From positions 4,340,001 to 4,404,000 of the forward strand of contig NZ_JAPJZI010000001.1 of the NCBI RefSeq assembly GCF_027944115.1: 64,000 nucleotides of DNA, in the 5' to 3' direction. The stretch is from Hoeflea prorocentri (GTDB lineage: Bacteria; Pseudomonadota; Alphaproteobacteria; Rhizobiales; Rhizobiaceae). Position numbers and translations under genes: made by a program. The notes below the pieces were generated by a model. That model saw nothing but the letters and a program-made list of their open reading frames with translations, was not told the DNA's origin and did no database searches. Positions within the stretch are counted from its first letter, which is position 1. Every line of letters begins with the position of its first letter. This document shows positions 37,907 to 46,225 of the stretch, piece after piece.

Positions 37907-38512
37907 ATGAAGAAATTTTCAAGACACAGCGGTGTCGCTGCACCCATGCCCATTGTCAATGTCGATACCGACATGATCATCCCGAAGGACTATCTGAAGA
38001 CAATCAAGCGCACGGGCCTTGGCAAGGGCCTTTTTGCGGAGATGCGTTTTAATGAGGACGGATCCGAGAACGAGGAGTTCGTGCTCAACAAGCCGGCCTA
38101 TGAGAATGCGACGATCCTGGTAGCGGGTGATAATTTCGGTTGCGGCTCCTCACGCGAGCATGCGCCCTGGGCGCTGATGGATTTCGGCATACAATGCGTC
38201 ATCTCGACGAGTTTCGCCGATATTTTCTACAATAACTCCTTCAAGAACGGCCTGTTGCCGATCGTCGTGACCCCGGAGGAGCTTGAAATGCTCCTTGACG
38301 ACGCGTCGCGCGGCGCCAATGCGACCCTGACCGTCGATCTCGTAACCCAGGAAATCCACGGCCCCGATGGCGGCATTATCAAATTCGACATCGATCCGTT
38401 CAAGAAACACTGCCTTCTCAACGGTCTCGATGATATCGGTCTGACGATGGAAAAGGACCACCATATCGACAGCCACGAAGAACACATTTCCAACCATCGT
38501 CCGTGGCACTGA
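37907..38512 (+). CDS. leuD: 3-isopropylmalate dehydratase small subunit
   Basis: LeuD is the small subunit of the LeuCD isomerase converting 2- to 3-isopropylmalate in leucine synthesis. The 201-residue product has [16 protein letters not shown] near residues 17-32, the signature [16 protein letters not shown] near 76-91, and the swivel-domain ending. leuC is not in the window. It is followed by a RidA-family gene after 32 bases and then leuB. Confidence 0.96.
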   Translation: MKKFSRHSGVAAPMPIVNVDTDMIIPKDYLKTIKRTGLGKGLFAEMRFNEDGSENEEFVLNKPAYENATILVAGDNFGCGSSREHAPWALMDFGIQCVISTSFADIFYNNSFKNGLLPIVVTPEELEMLLDDASRGANATLTVDLVTQEIHGPDGGIIKFDIDPFKKHCLLNGLDDIGLTMEKDHHIDSHEEHISNHRPWH

Positions 38513-38544
38513 GCGGAACGGCGGATCGCAAATCGGAGTTCGGC

Positions 38545-38928
38545 ATGCGCAAACTCATCTCCTCCGGTTCGCCCATGGAAGAGGCGGCCGGATATTCGCG
38601 GGCGGTTGTGCAAGGCGATTTCTGCTTCGTGGCGGGCACGACCGGTTACGATTACGAGACCATGGAAATGCCGGAAAGCATCGAGGCACAGACTCGAAAC
38701 GCCCTTTCAACGATAGAGCGGACGCTGACGGATGCCGGTTTCGGCCTCGCCGATATCGCCCGCGTGAAATACTACATCACCGATGCCGCGGACGCCGGCC
38801 GGGTCTTTCCCGTTGTCGGGGAATTCTTTGCCGAAGTCAGGCCTGCCGCAACAATGGTTGTCACCGGTCTGATCAGGCCGGAAATGCGCATTGAAATCGA
38901 GGCTACCGCCTATAAACCGAAAGACTGA
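38545..38928 (+). CDS. RidA family protein
   Basis: RidA/YjgF-type proteins hydrolyse reactive enamine/imine intermediates released by PLP enzymes such as threonine dehydratase. The 127-residue product has [20 protein letters not shown] in the N-terminal half and [10 protein letters not shown] near 76. The conserved Arg occurs in the [20 protein letters not shown] segment, quoted here only in part ([14 protein letters not shown]). ATG 38545 is supported by GGAG seven bases upstream. It sits between leuD and leuB in apparent operon, so a role in protecting branched-chain synthesis is plausible. Subfamily assignment needs alignment. Confidence 0.9.
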   Translation: MRKLISSGSPMEEAAGYSRAVVQGDFCFVAGTTGYDYETMEMPESIEAQTRNALSTIERTLTDAGFGLADIARVKYYITDAADAGRVFPVVGEFFAEVRPAATMVVTGLIRPEMRIEIEATAYKPKD

Positions 38929-38969
38929 CCGGGCTCTTGTCCGACACGAAGACAAACAAGGAATGTTCC

Positions 38970-40082
38970 ATGGCAACGCGTAAACTCCTTCTTCTGCCCG
39001 GCGACGGGATCGGCCCGGAAACCATGGCCGAGGTCCGCAAGCTGATCGGTTTCATGAATGAGAGCCACGGCGCGGGTTTTGAGATCGAGGAAGGGCTGGT
39101 GGGCGGATCGGCCTATGATGCGCACGGCAAGTCCATTTCCGAAGAAGACATGGCAAAAGCCGATGCGGCCGATGCCGTGCTGTTCGGCGCGGTGGGCGGG
39201 CCCAAATGGGACAGCGTTGCCTATGATGTCCGCCCGGAAGCCGGCCTCTTGCGTTTGCGCAAGGATATGGAGCTCTTTGCCAATCTGCGTCCGGCAATCT
39301 GCTATCCGGCGCTTTCCGATGCATCCTCTCTGAAGAAGGATGTCATTGAGGGTCTCGATATCCTGATCGTACGTGAGTTGACCGGCGGCGTCTATTTCGG
39401 CGAGCCGAAGGAAATCATCGATCTCGGGAACGGCCAAAAACGCGGGATCGACACGCAGGTTTACGACACCTACGAGATCGAGCGCATTGCCGGGGTGGCA
39501 TTTGAACTGGCGCGCACGCGACAGAACAAAGTCACGTCGATGGAAAAGCGCAACGTCATGAAATCCGGGGTCCTGTGGAACGAGGTCGTCACACGGACCC
39601 ACGCCGAGAAATACAGCGATGTGGCGCTTGACCACATGCTGGCCGACGCCGGCGGCATGCAGCTTGTGCGCTGGCCCAAGCAGTTCGACGTCATTGTCTG
39701 CGACAACCTCTTCGGTGATATGCTGTCTGATGTCGCGGCCATGCTGACCGGTTCGCTGGGCATGTTGCCGTCGGCTTCCTTCGGTGCGCCGGACGGGAAA
39801 ACCGGCATGCGCAAGGCGCTTTACGAGCCGGTGCATGGGTCAGCTCCGGATATTTCGGGCAAAGGCCTTGCCAACCCGATTGCCATGATTGCCTCATTTG
39901 CGATGTGCCTGCGCTACTCCTTCGATATGGTGAAGGAGGCGGAGATGCTTGAAAAGGCGATTGCCGATGTTCTGGAGAACGGATTGCGCACAACCGATAT
40001 CGCCGCCCCCCATGCTGAAACCGTTTCAACGTCTGAAATGGGTGATGCGGTCCTTGAACGGTTCCGTTCTTTGACTGCCTGA
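38970..40082 (+). CDS. leuB: 3-isopropylmalate dehydrogenase
   Basis: LeuB oxidatively decarboxylates 3-isopropylmalate with NAD to 2-oxoisocaproate in leucine synthesis. The 370-residue protein has the nucleotide motif [11 protein letters not shown] (residues about 6-16). The substrate segment has [11 protein letters not shown] and the catalytic Tyr lies in a [10 protein letters not shown]-type region. The Lys/Asp block has [18 protein letters not shown], quoted in two parts as [11 protein letters not shown] and VAAMLTG, and [14 protein letters not shown] follows. ATG 38970 has an AAGGAA upstream. Last gene of the leuD-ridA-leuB run. Confidence 0.97.
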   Translation: MATRKLLLLPGDGIGPETMAEVRKLIGFMNESHGAGFEIEEGLVGGSAYDAHGKSISEEDMAKADAADAVLFGAVGGPKWDSVAYDVRPEAGLLRLRKDMELFANLRPAICYPALSDASSLKKDVIEGLDILIVRELTGGVYFGEPKEIIDLGNGQKRGIDTQVYDTYEIERIAGVAFELARTRQNKVTSMEKRNVMKSGVLWNEVVTRTHAEKYSDVALDHMLADAGGMQLVRWPKQFDVIVCDNLFGDMLSDVAAMLTGSLGMLPSASFGAPDGKTGMRKALYEPVHGSAPDISGKGLANPIAMIASFAMCLRYSFDMVKEAEMLEKAIADVLENGLRTTDIAAPHAETVSTSEMGDAVLERFRSLTA

Positions 40083-40123
40083 TCGATCAAGGAACCGCCG
40101 CTAAAGCAGCGGTTGGCGAAACA

Positions 40124-40975
40124 ATGGACCATCAGGACAAGGCGGATACGGAAAACCCGGCAGGTTTCGCATCTTCGATGCGCGCTGTCGGCCGCCGTCT
40201 GTCGGATCGGTTCAGGTCGAATGTCGTTGCAAACCGTTCACTTTTGAAGCGGCGGCAGTCCTTTATCAAACGGTCCTTCCGCGTGCGAGGCTGGCGCTAC
40301 CTGTTCCTGACCGTCATGGTGGTTATCCTGGTGGCGGTGGTGCTTGACAACCCGGTGGGCGCTTACCGGCATCAATGGCCGGCGGATATTCTCAGATGGG
40401 CCTTCCGCTTGACCGATATCGGCAAGTCGGGCTGGATCCTTGTTCCGACCGGCATCCTGGTGCTGGCCGGATTCCTCATCGACTGGTCCGGCTTTAAGGC
40501 GCGAACACGGCTCGTGATGGCGAAATGGGTCGCCGCCAGCGCGTATATCTTTCTATCGGTGGGTATATCCGGACTGATCGTTGCGGTCCTGAAACGAGTT
40601 ATAGGGCGTGCGCGGCCTGTCCACTATGAAGAGCTTGGAGCGTTTTACTTCCAGCCCTTTTCAAATGCCAGCTTCGCCAGTTTCCCGTCCGGCCATTCAA
40701 CCACATCCGGCGCGTTTTTCGCCGCCGTTGCCATCTTTTTCCCGAGCTTGCGATTTCCCGCCCTGGTGCTTGCCGTCTGGCTGGGGTTCACACGGGTTCT
40801 TGTCGGTGCCCACTATCCGAGCGATGTGATTGCCGGTGTTGCCTTCGGAGCTTGGTATGCCTATTTCACCGCGCTTTTCTTTGCCGGCTATGGAATACTT
40901 TTCAAGGTTCATGAGAACGGAATGCCGGTGCGAAGGCCAGGCTATCAGCTGCAAAAGTTCCTCTTAAGGGGCTGA
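40124..40975 (+). CDS. PAP2-family phosphatase, integral membrane
   Basis: The 283-residue protein has about six transmembrane helices and the three PAP2 signatures: KRVIGRARP near residue 161, PSGHS near 190, and RVLVGAHYPSDV near 227. These place a lipid phosphate phosphatase active site at the periplasmic face. Possible substrates are undecaprenyl pyrophosphate, phosphatidic acid or lipid A phosphates; the sequence alone does not separate BacA-type, LpxE-type or PgpB-type. A basic cytoplasmic N-terminus with about 50 residues precedes the first helix. It lies between leuB and the asd leader, 41 bases after leuB. Confidence 0.9.
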   Translation: MDHQDKADTENPAGFASSMRAVGRRLSDRFRSNVVANRSLLKRRQSFIKRSFRVRGWRYLFLTVMVVILVAVVLDNPVGAYRHQWPADILRWAFRLTDIGKSGWILVPTGILVLAGFLIDWSGFKARTRLVMAKWVAASAYIFLSVGISGLIVAVLKRVIGRARPVHYEELGAFYFQPFSNASFASFPSGHSTTSGAFFAAVAIFFPSLRFPALVLAVWLGFTRVLVGAHYPSDVIAGVAFGAWYAYFTALFFAGYGILFKVHENGMPVRRPGYQLQKFLLRG

Positions 40976-41051
40976 TTGACCGCCTCTCGGCTTCTTTCAG
41001 CGATTGACTCCAACGACAGGCGATGTAAAAGGCCTGCGAACGGAGATGAAA

Positions 41052-41171
41052 ATGCACGTTTCAGAACTGCATAGCTGGCATGAGTGCCGTCCGGCCGATC
41101 GGGCCGGCGACCTTCTTGCATACATCCGTTTTGTCAAAACAACGGCCACGAAGACGACCAAAACGGTCTGA
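41052..41171 (+). CDS. Thr/Lys-rich leader peptide upstream of asd (candidate attenuator peptide)
   Basis: A 39-codon ORF starts at ATG 41052, six bases after GGAG (41042-41045); ATG 41046 in the same frame is an alternative. The last part has six Thr codons (41139, 41142, 41148, 41154, 41157, 41163) and three Lys codons (41136, 41151, 41160) in ten, then GTC and TGA at 41169. Thr and Lys are end products of the pathway containing Asd, whose gene begins 99 bases later. This is the architecture of a ribosome-mediated attenuator, as in E. coli thrL, but I know of no described case for asd in these bacteria. Confidence 0.6.
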   Translation: MHVSELHSWHECRPADRAGDLLAYIRFVKTTATKTTKTV

Positions 41172-41236
41172 CGTCTCTGGCTTGTCCGCGCTCTTCCCGG
41201 TCCAGCCGGGGAAGGGACCCGCAATGGCCGGCGGGT
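41152..41236 (+). promoter_or_regulatory. Hairpin series between leader peptide and asd
   Basis: AGACGACC (41152-41159), within the Thr/Lys codon run, can pair with GGT (41165-41167) and CGTCT (41172-41176). Downstream, CTTCCCGG (41193-41200) pairs with CCGGGGAAG (41206-41214, one bulged G), and ACCCGC (41217-41222) with GCGGGT (41231-41236). No long T-run follows, so the mechanism could be transcriptional or translational. Confidence 0.45.
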
Positions 41237-41269
41237 TGCGAACAGGAAGAGAGACAGGAGTAGGACACC

Positions 41270-42304
41270 ATGGGATTTCGTGTCGCAGTCGCCGGTGCCA
41301 CAGGCAATGTGGGCCGGGAAATGCTGGAGATTTTGTCGGAGCGCAATTTTCCGGCGGACGAGGTCATCGCGCTGGCATCCAGCCGCTCGGTGGGCAAGGA
41401 GGTTTCCTTCGGAGACGGGACTCTGACCGTCAAGAACCTGGAAACACACGATTTTTCCGATACCGACATCTGCCTGATGTCGGCCGGCGGGTCAGTGTCA
41501 CAGAAATGGTCGCCGAAGATCGGCCAGCAGGGATGCGTGGTAATCGATAACTCTTCGGCCTGGCGTTATAATGCCGATGTTCCGCTGATCGTGCCGGAAG
41601 TCAATGCCGACGCGATCAGCGAATTTTCCAGGAAGAACATTATTGCCAATCCGAACTGTTCAACGGCCCAGCTGGTTGTCGCCCTCAAGCCGCTTCATGA
41701 TGCAGCCGTCATCAAGCGTGTCGTGGTTTCGACCTACCAGTCGGTTTCAGGCAGCGGCAAGGACGGTATGGACGAGTTGTTCAACCAGACACGGGCCGTC
41801 TTCGTGAACGACCCTGTCGAGAAGGGCATCTATACCAAGCGCATCGCCTTTAACGTCATTCCGCATATCGATAGCTTCATGGAAGACGGATATACCAAGG
41901 AAGAATGGAAGGTTCTGGCAGAAACCAAGAAAATGCTGGATCCGAAGATCAAGGTGACGTGCACCGCTGTGCGGGTTCCGGTCTTCATTGGCCATTCCGA
42001 AGCTGTCAATCTCGAGTTCGAGAAAGAGATCACGGCCGAACAGGCCCGTGACATCCTGCGCGATGCGCCCGGTTGCCTTGTTGTCGACAAGGCCGAAGAT
42101 GGCGGTTATGTCACGCCGCATGAATGCGCCGGCGAGGATGCGACCTATATCTCGCGTATTCGCGAGGATGCGACGGTCGAAAACGGTCTGAACATGTGGG
42201 TGGTATCGGATAATCTGCGCAAGGGTGCGGCGCTCAATGCGATCCAGATAGCCGAACTACTGGTCGCACGCGGCCTTATCAAATCGAAGAACCAGGCCGC
42301 CTGA
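41270..42304 (+). CDS. asd: Aspartate-semialdehyde dehydrogenase
   Basis: Asd reduces aspartyl phosphate to aspartate semialdehyde, the branch point of lysine/diaminopimelate, threonine and methionine synthesis. The 344-residue protein has the NADPH motif AVAGATGNVGREML near residue 6 and SAGGSVS near 71. The catalytic Cys130 is in NPNCST and IPHID lies near residue 200. A Thr/Lys-rich leader ORF and hairpins precede it, and a strong intrinsic terminator follows, so it is probably a single-gene transcript. Confidence 0.96.
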   Translation: MGFRVAVAGATGNVGREMLEILSERNFPADEVIALASSRSVGKEVSFGDGTLTVKNLETHDFSDTDICLMSAGGSVSQKWSPKIGQQGCVVIDNSSAWRYNADVPLIVPEVNADAISEFSRKNIIANPNCSTAQLVVALKPLHDAAVIKRVVVSTYQSVSGSGKDGMDELFNQTRAVFVNDPVEKGIYTKRIAFNVIPHIDSFMEDGYTKEEWKVLAETKKMLDPKIKVTCTAVRVPVFIGHSEAVNLEFEKEITAEQARDILRDAPGCLVVDKAEDGGYVTPHECAGEDATYISRIREDATVENGLNMWVVSDNLRKGAALNAIQIAELLVARGLIKSKNQAA

Positions 42305-42328
42305 TAGCTGGTTTGCCGGGTTAAAAAG

Positions 42329-42362
42329 GACGGGCTGCTCTTTGCGGCCCGTCTTTTGTTTT
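42329..42362 (+). terminator. Rho-independent terminator of asd
   Basis: GACGGGCTGC (42329-42338) and GCGGCCCGTC (42344-42353) form a ten-pair stem with one G-T wobble around TCTTT. It is followed by TTTTGTTTT. The remainder of 42363-42620 holds only a second weak GGCC hairpin with T-run near 42375-42402 and the promoter listed separately. Confidence 0.88.
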
Positions 42363-42547
42363 CAAGGTAAACAGGCGGCCTCGCTTGTCGGCCTTTTGTT
42401 TCGATGCCGGAACGAGCGTTGAAATTGTTAAGCCCTTTTGGATTTAACCTTGGATTTGAACGGACCATCTGCGCAACGTTCATATCAGGCACCGACCGTT
42501 TAAGCTGTCGCCAGAAGCTCCGATGGCGCCGGCAAGCGGTCTAGACT

Positions 42548-42576
42548 TTGAAAAACCGTCACAGTGATTGTATAAA
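42548..42576 (+). promoter_or_regulatory. Sigma-70-type promoter for the lytic transglycosylase gene
   Basis: TTGAAA (42548-42553) and TATAAA (42571-42576) are separated by 17 bases. The expected transcript starts around 42583, 38 bases before the TTG start codon. Confidence 0.55.
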
Positions 42577-42620
42577 ATTCACAGACTTCACGCTTTAAAA
42601 GAAATTCGAGGGGGCTTTTC

Positions 42621-43448
42621 TTGAGATCCGCGACGATAAACGGCTTTTTCAAAGTGGCGCTTGTTTTGACCGCAACGGTCATGGCCGGCGGACCGGCACT
42701 TGCCGCCAAATGCGGCAATACAGCCGCAGGATTTCCGCGCTGGGTGGAAGAAACCAAAAAGGAAGCGGCGCGCAAGGGCTTTAACCAGAGGACCATCAAT
42801 GCGACGCTCGGTAATGTCTCTTACAAGACCAAGACTATCCGGCTTGACCGCAATCAGCGCAGTTTCAAGCTGTCGTTGAACCAGTTCATGCAAAAACGCG
42901 GCGCAAATGCCATTGTCAGCCGCGGCAAGCAGATGAAGAAACGTCACGCAAAGCTGCTGAACTCGTTGGAGAGGCGCTACGGTGTGCCGCCAGGGGTCAT
43001 TCTGGCAATCTGGGGCATGGAAACCGGCTTCGGCGGCTATATGGGCAAGGAAGACACGATTTCAGCCCTGGCGACGCTTGCCTATGACTGCCGCCGTTCC
43101 GCTTTCTTCACAAATGAGCTTTATGCGGCCATGACCATCATCCAGCAGGGTCAGCTTACGCGCAAGCAAATGCGAGGCGCCGGGCACGGCGAGCTCGGCC
43201 ACACCCAGTTTCTACCGTCCAGCTATCTGAAGTTCGCCGTGGACGGGGATGGCAACGGCCGCCGTGACCTTGTGGGCTCGCGCACCGACGCGCTGGCCTC
43301 GACGGCAAATTATCTGCGTGCCTATGGCTGGAAGCGTGGACGCGGCTATCAGCCTGGCGAGACAAACTTCCGGGCTATCCAGGCCTGGAATGCCGCGAAG
43401 GTCTACCAGCAGGCCATTGCCATCATCGCCCTGAGAATCGACAGCTAG
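42621..43448 (+). CDS. Lytic murein transglycosylase (MltB/SLT_2-like)
   Basis: This exported enzyme cleaves peptidoglycan glycan strands with 1,6-anhydro product formation. The 275-residue protein has a signal peptide (cleavage near GPALAA, residues 24-29) and the MltB-type core. Catalytic Glu134 is in AIWGMETGFG, then AYDCRRSAFF, and GELGHTQFLPSSYLKFAVDG (quoted as 20 residues) with the second conserved motif. The start is TTG 42621 after GAGGGGG. No lipobox is seen, so the protein is probably periplasmic and soluble. Monocistronic, convergent with a LysR gene. Confidence 0.92.
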   Translation: MRSATINGFFKVALVLTATVMAGGPALAAKCGNTAAGFPRWVEETKKEAARKGFNQRTINATLGNVSYKTKTIRLDRNQRSFKLSLNQFMQKRGANAIVSRGKQMKKRHAKLLNSLERRYGVPPGVILAIWGMETGFGGYMGKEDTISALATLAYDCRRSAFFTNELYAAMTIIQQGQLTRKQMRGAGHGELGHTQFLPSSYLKFAVDGDGNGRRDLVGSRTDALASTANYLRAYGWKRGRGYQPGETNFRAIQAWNAAKVYQQAIAIIALRIDS

Positions 43449-43481
43449 GTTTTCGGCTGTCCGCCTGTCCGATCGTGCTAT

Positions 43482-43510
43482 TCACCCGCGCCTTATCCTT
43501 GCGCGGGTGA
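43482..43510. terminator. Perfect 10-bp hairpin between convergent genes
   Basis: TCACCCGCGC (43482-43491) and GCGCGGGTGA (43501-43510) surround a nine-base loop. The right arm overlaps the 3' end of the LysR gene. Neither strand shows a T-run after it, so it is a bidirectional 3' hairpin of uncertain strength. Confidence 0.4.
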
Positions 43511-44407
43511 GGCCACGGCCCCTCCTTCAAACAACCGCCTGTGGCGCCTGATGAGATCGGCGATGCTTCTGATCACATCGGTGATATGCGGCTCATGACG
43601 ATCTTCATCGTGGCTGACAAGCCACTGGTCGTGCGCCAGTTCAGCAATCGGCTCGCTGCATCGCACCAGCCGCGGCGAAGCGTCACCGATGAAACAGGGC
43701 AGAACAGCGAGGCCGGTTCCGGTGGTCAGCGCGGCCATCAGCGCAGCCGGTGAATTGCATGTCAGGACTGCATCGCGTTCAAGATGGGTGTCGAGCCAGG
43801 CCGCCGAAGGCGGCTTCGGCCCGTCGTGAAAAATGGTCAGCCAGTCGCAATCCCAAAAGCGTCGCCGGGCCTTGGCGGCGGGGTGGGTTTCTACGTAATC
43901 CTTGTCGCCGTAGATGGAGAACTCGACCCTGACGAGACGCTGTCCGGCAAGCCCCAACCGTTCCGGCCGCCGGTTGCGCAAACCGATGTTCGCCTGTCGG
44001 CGTTGAAGGTCCATTTCGCCGATGCCGGTGATCAGGACGAGGTCGGCCTTGCCATCCTTCGGGCGCAGCTCGGAGAGCTTGTGGGCGAGGAAGAGGCCGG
44101 TCCAGAAACCGACCGCGATCCTGATTTTTCTCGACGGTTGAGTCCGGTCGCGCCAGCGGTCCACCTTTGCGGCCTCGTTCTCGACACCCTCGGCGATCTC
44201 GAGCAGCTCGTAGCCGGCCGTTGTCGGTGTGTACCCGTCCTGGCTTCGGTGAAACAGTTCCATCTCCAACGCACGTTCAAGCGCCAGAATGCGGCGGCCC
44301 AGAGTGGGCGCGCTCAGCCCGGTTGTCTGGGTGGCCATGGACAACCCACCGGCCCTCGCGACGGCGATGAAGACCCGCAAATCCTCCCATTTCCACTTTT
44401 CATTCAT
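43493..44407 (-). CDS. LysR-family transcriptional regulator
   Basis: The 304-residue LTTR has a HTH in residues about 5-64 (WEDLRVFIAVARAGGLSMAT, then GLSAPTLGRRILALE) and a C-terminal effector domain. The LTTR opens with an atypical MNEKWKWEDL start seen in a subgroup of rhizobial regulators. It is divergent from an aldo/keto reductase gene with 97 bases between start codons, where a TTTTC/GAAAA inverted repeat lies, so control of that gene is the likely job. The inducer is unknown. Confidence 0.92.
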   Translation of the reverse strand: MNEKWKWEDLRVFIAVARAGGLSMATQTTGLSAPTLGRRILALERALEMELFHRSQDGYTPTTAGYELLEIAEGVENEAAKVDRWRDRTQPSRKIRIAVGFWTGLFLAHKLSELRPKDGKADLVLITGIGEMDLQRRQANIGLRNRRPERLGLAGQRLVRVEFSIYGDKDYVETHPAAKARRRFWDCDWLTIFHDGPKPPSAAWLDTHLERDAVLTCNSPAALMAALTTGTGLAVLPCFIGDASPRLVRCSEPIAELAHDQWLVSHDEDRHEPHITDVIRSIADLIRRHRRLFEGGAVASPAQG

Positions 44408-44432
44408 GAAAAGATCCTAACAAAACTGTCCG

Positions 44433-44447
44433 TTTTCATGACGAAAA
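44433..44447. promoter_or_regulatory. Candidate LysR operator
   Basis: TTTTC (44433-44437) and GAAAA (44443-44447) form an inverted repeat with a five-base spacer in the LysR/aldo-keto reductase gap. An 8-base palindrome TTCATGAA lies at 44403-44410, over the LysR start codon. Confidence 0.35.
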
Positions 44448-44504
44448 AGGTCGATTATGGCTTGCATGTGCTGACCAGTCTCGACGTGACCATATGGGGT
44501 ACGG

Positions 44505-45524
44505 ATGATGAAAACAAACAAAAACAGTTATATAGAACTATTTGGGATGAATGATACGCCGCTGGGCATGGGAAGTTGGGCTTTGGGCGGCCCTTTTTTC
44601 AGTGGTGAAAAATGGCTTCTGCCTAAGGGTGCGCCCCTTGGATATGGAAAAACCAGCGACCCGGTATCGATCCGCGCCATCCATTGTGCCATCGACCACG
44701 GTGCGGCTGTCATCGACACAGCTGATGCCTATGGAACCGGCCACAGTGAAAGGGTGATCGCCAGAGCCCTGAGGAACCATCGCGATGGTGTTCTTCTAGC
44801 AACGAAGTTCGGCAATGTCATCGACGAAAGGACAAAGGAGCTGATTGGTACACAATGGTCCGAAGGCTATATCAGGGCGGCTCTGGAGGCCTCTTTGCGG
44901 CGTCTCGAAACAGATGTGATCGACATATACCAGCTTCACATTTCTGAGCTGGCCATGGATGAGGCGGAGCGTGTTGGAGAGACCCTTGCCGCCTTATGTC
45001 GGGAAGGAAAAGTCCGTTATTACGGATGGAGCACCGACGATCCCGAGCGGGCGAAACTGCTCGCCGCGAAGCATGGGGCGCAGATGGCCCAGTTCAATAT
45101 GAATGTGTTGCAGCCGGCAACCCGGATGGTGGAGATGTGCGAGGCGCATGATCTGTTCGGGCTGGTCCGACTGCCGCTCGCCATGGGGTTTCTGAGCGGA
45201 AAATACACAGCGCAAAGCAGCTTGCCGGAGGACGATATACGCTCCGCGCCACCGCCGGATCTGGTCTATTTCGAAAGCGGTGGCCGTGCCAATGCTGAAT
45301 GGGCCGCGCGCCGTGATGCAATACGCGATATCCTTACGAGCAGTGGCCGCACCCTTGCACAAGGAGCACTGGCCTGGCTGTGGGCGCAGAGCGACCGTAT
45401 TATTCCAATCCCAGGCATTCGCACAGAGGCGCAGGCGAAAGAGAATTTCGGGGCCAGGGCGCATGGCCCGCTCCTTGAGGAGCAGGTTATTGAGATCGAC
45501 AACATTCTGGACCGGAGGGTCTAG
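44505..45524 (+). CDS. Aldo/keto reductase
   Basis: This 339-residue NADPH-dependent carbonyl reductase has the AKR barrel with the tetrad residues visible: Asp and Tyr in DTADAYGTG near residue 71, Lys in LLATKFGNV near 98, and His in YQLHIS near 143. The C-terminal cofactor segment includes IIPIPGIRTEAQAKEN. The start is ambiguous between ATG 44505, 44508 and 44547; the family core begins at about residue 15. The N-terminal stretch is somewhat AT-rich compared with the rest. It is convergent with the carbonic anhydrase gene, and the stops share CTAG at 45521-45524. Confidence 0.9.
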   Translation: MMKTNKNSYIELFGMNDTPLGMGSWALGGPFFSGEKWLLPKGAPLGYGKTSDPVSIRAIHCAIDHGAAVIDTADAYGTGHSERVIARALRNHRDGVLLATKFGNVIDERTKELIGTQWSEGYIRAALEASLRRLETDVIDIYQLHISELAMDEAERVGETLAALCREGKVRYYGWSTDDPERAKLLAAKHGAQMAQFNMNVLQPATRMVEMCEAHDLFGLVRLPLAMGFLSGKYTAQSSLPEDDIRSAPPPDLVYFESGGRANAEWAARRDAIRDILTSSGRTLAQGALAWLWAQSDRIIPIPGIRTEAQAKENFGARAHGPLLEEQVIEIDNILDRRV

Positions 45525-46225
45525 GCGTCTTCCTCGGCCTCGGCGCGGGCGGTATTGGCCAATGACTGATCAAGCTGTTTTTGTTCCGGGCGGACAAACT
45601 CGCCGCTGCCGGCGTCCATGACCCATAATTCGCCTGTCGAAATGTCGAACCAGGCCCCATGAAGATCGAGCTTGCCGCGCTTTTCGAGGATCCGAACGCA
45701 GGGAAATGTCCGCAGGTTGGTTATGGAATTGCGGACCGAGACCCGTTCCAGCGCGGTCTGCCGTTCCTGCCCGTCGGCGAGTGCACCGGACTGCATCTCC
45801 GATTTGACCGGATCAAGCAGGCTCATCCACTGGCCGATAAAATCGCCCGGCGAAAGAGGGGTCGCGCCGGGATTGAGCGCTGCGGATATGCCGCCGCAGC
45901 GGCCGTGTCCCATCACCACGATATCGCGCACGCGAAGAGACTGGACGGCAAATTCCAGTGCCGCCGATGTGGAATGAAAGGATCCGTCCGGCGCATAGGG
46001 CGGAACGAGGTTGGCGACATTGCGCACAACAAACAGTTCTCCGGGCCCGGCATTGAATATGGTTTCGGGAGCCGCGCGCGAGTCGCAGCATGCGACGATC
46101 AGTGTTTTGGGCTTTTGCCCCCTGTCGGCAAGTTCCCTGTATCGGTCACTTTCTTCGCCGTAACGGCCGGACATGAACTGGCTGTATCCGGCAAGCAGCC
46201 GGTCTGGAAAGGTGTTCATGGTCAT
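45521..46225 (-). CDS. Beta-class carbonic anhydrase
   Basis: The enzyme interconverts CO2 and bicarbonate with a Zn ion. The 234-residue protein has the CxDSR ligand motif (Cys46, Asp48, Arg50) and HGRC (His107, Cys110). It continues with the conserved AALEFAVQSL and GGI segments around them. Its ATG overlaps the pyridoxal kinase stop by four bases (ATGA); an internal ATG two codons later is also possible. The pdxY-carbonic anhydrase pair is, from memory, a common Hyphomicrobiales arrangement. Confidence 0.95.
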   Translation of the reverse strand: MTMNTFPDRLLAGYSQFMSGRYGEESDRYRELADRGQKPKTLIVACCDSRAAPETIFNAGPGELFVVRNVANLVPPYAPDGSFHSTSAALEFAVQSLRVRDIVVMGHGRCGGISAALNPGATPLSPGDFIGQWMSLLDPVKSEMQSGALADGQERQTALERVSVRNSITNLRTFPCVRILEKRGKLDLHGAWFDISTGELWVMDAGSGEFVRPEQKQLDQSLANTARAEAEEDA

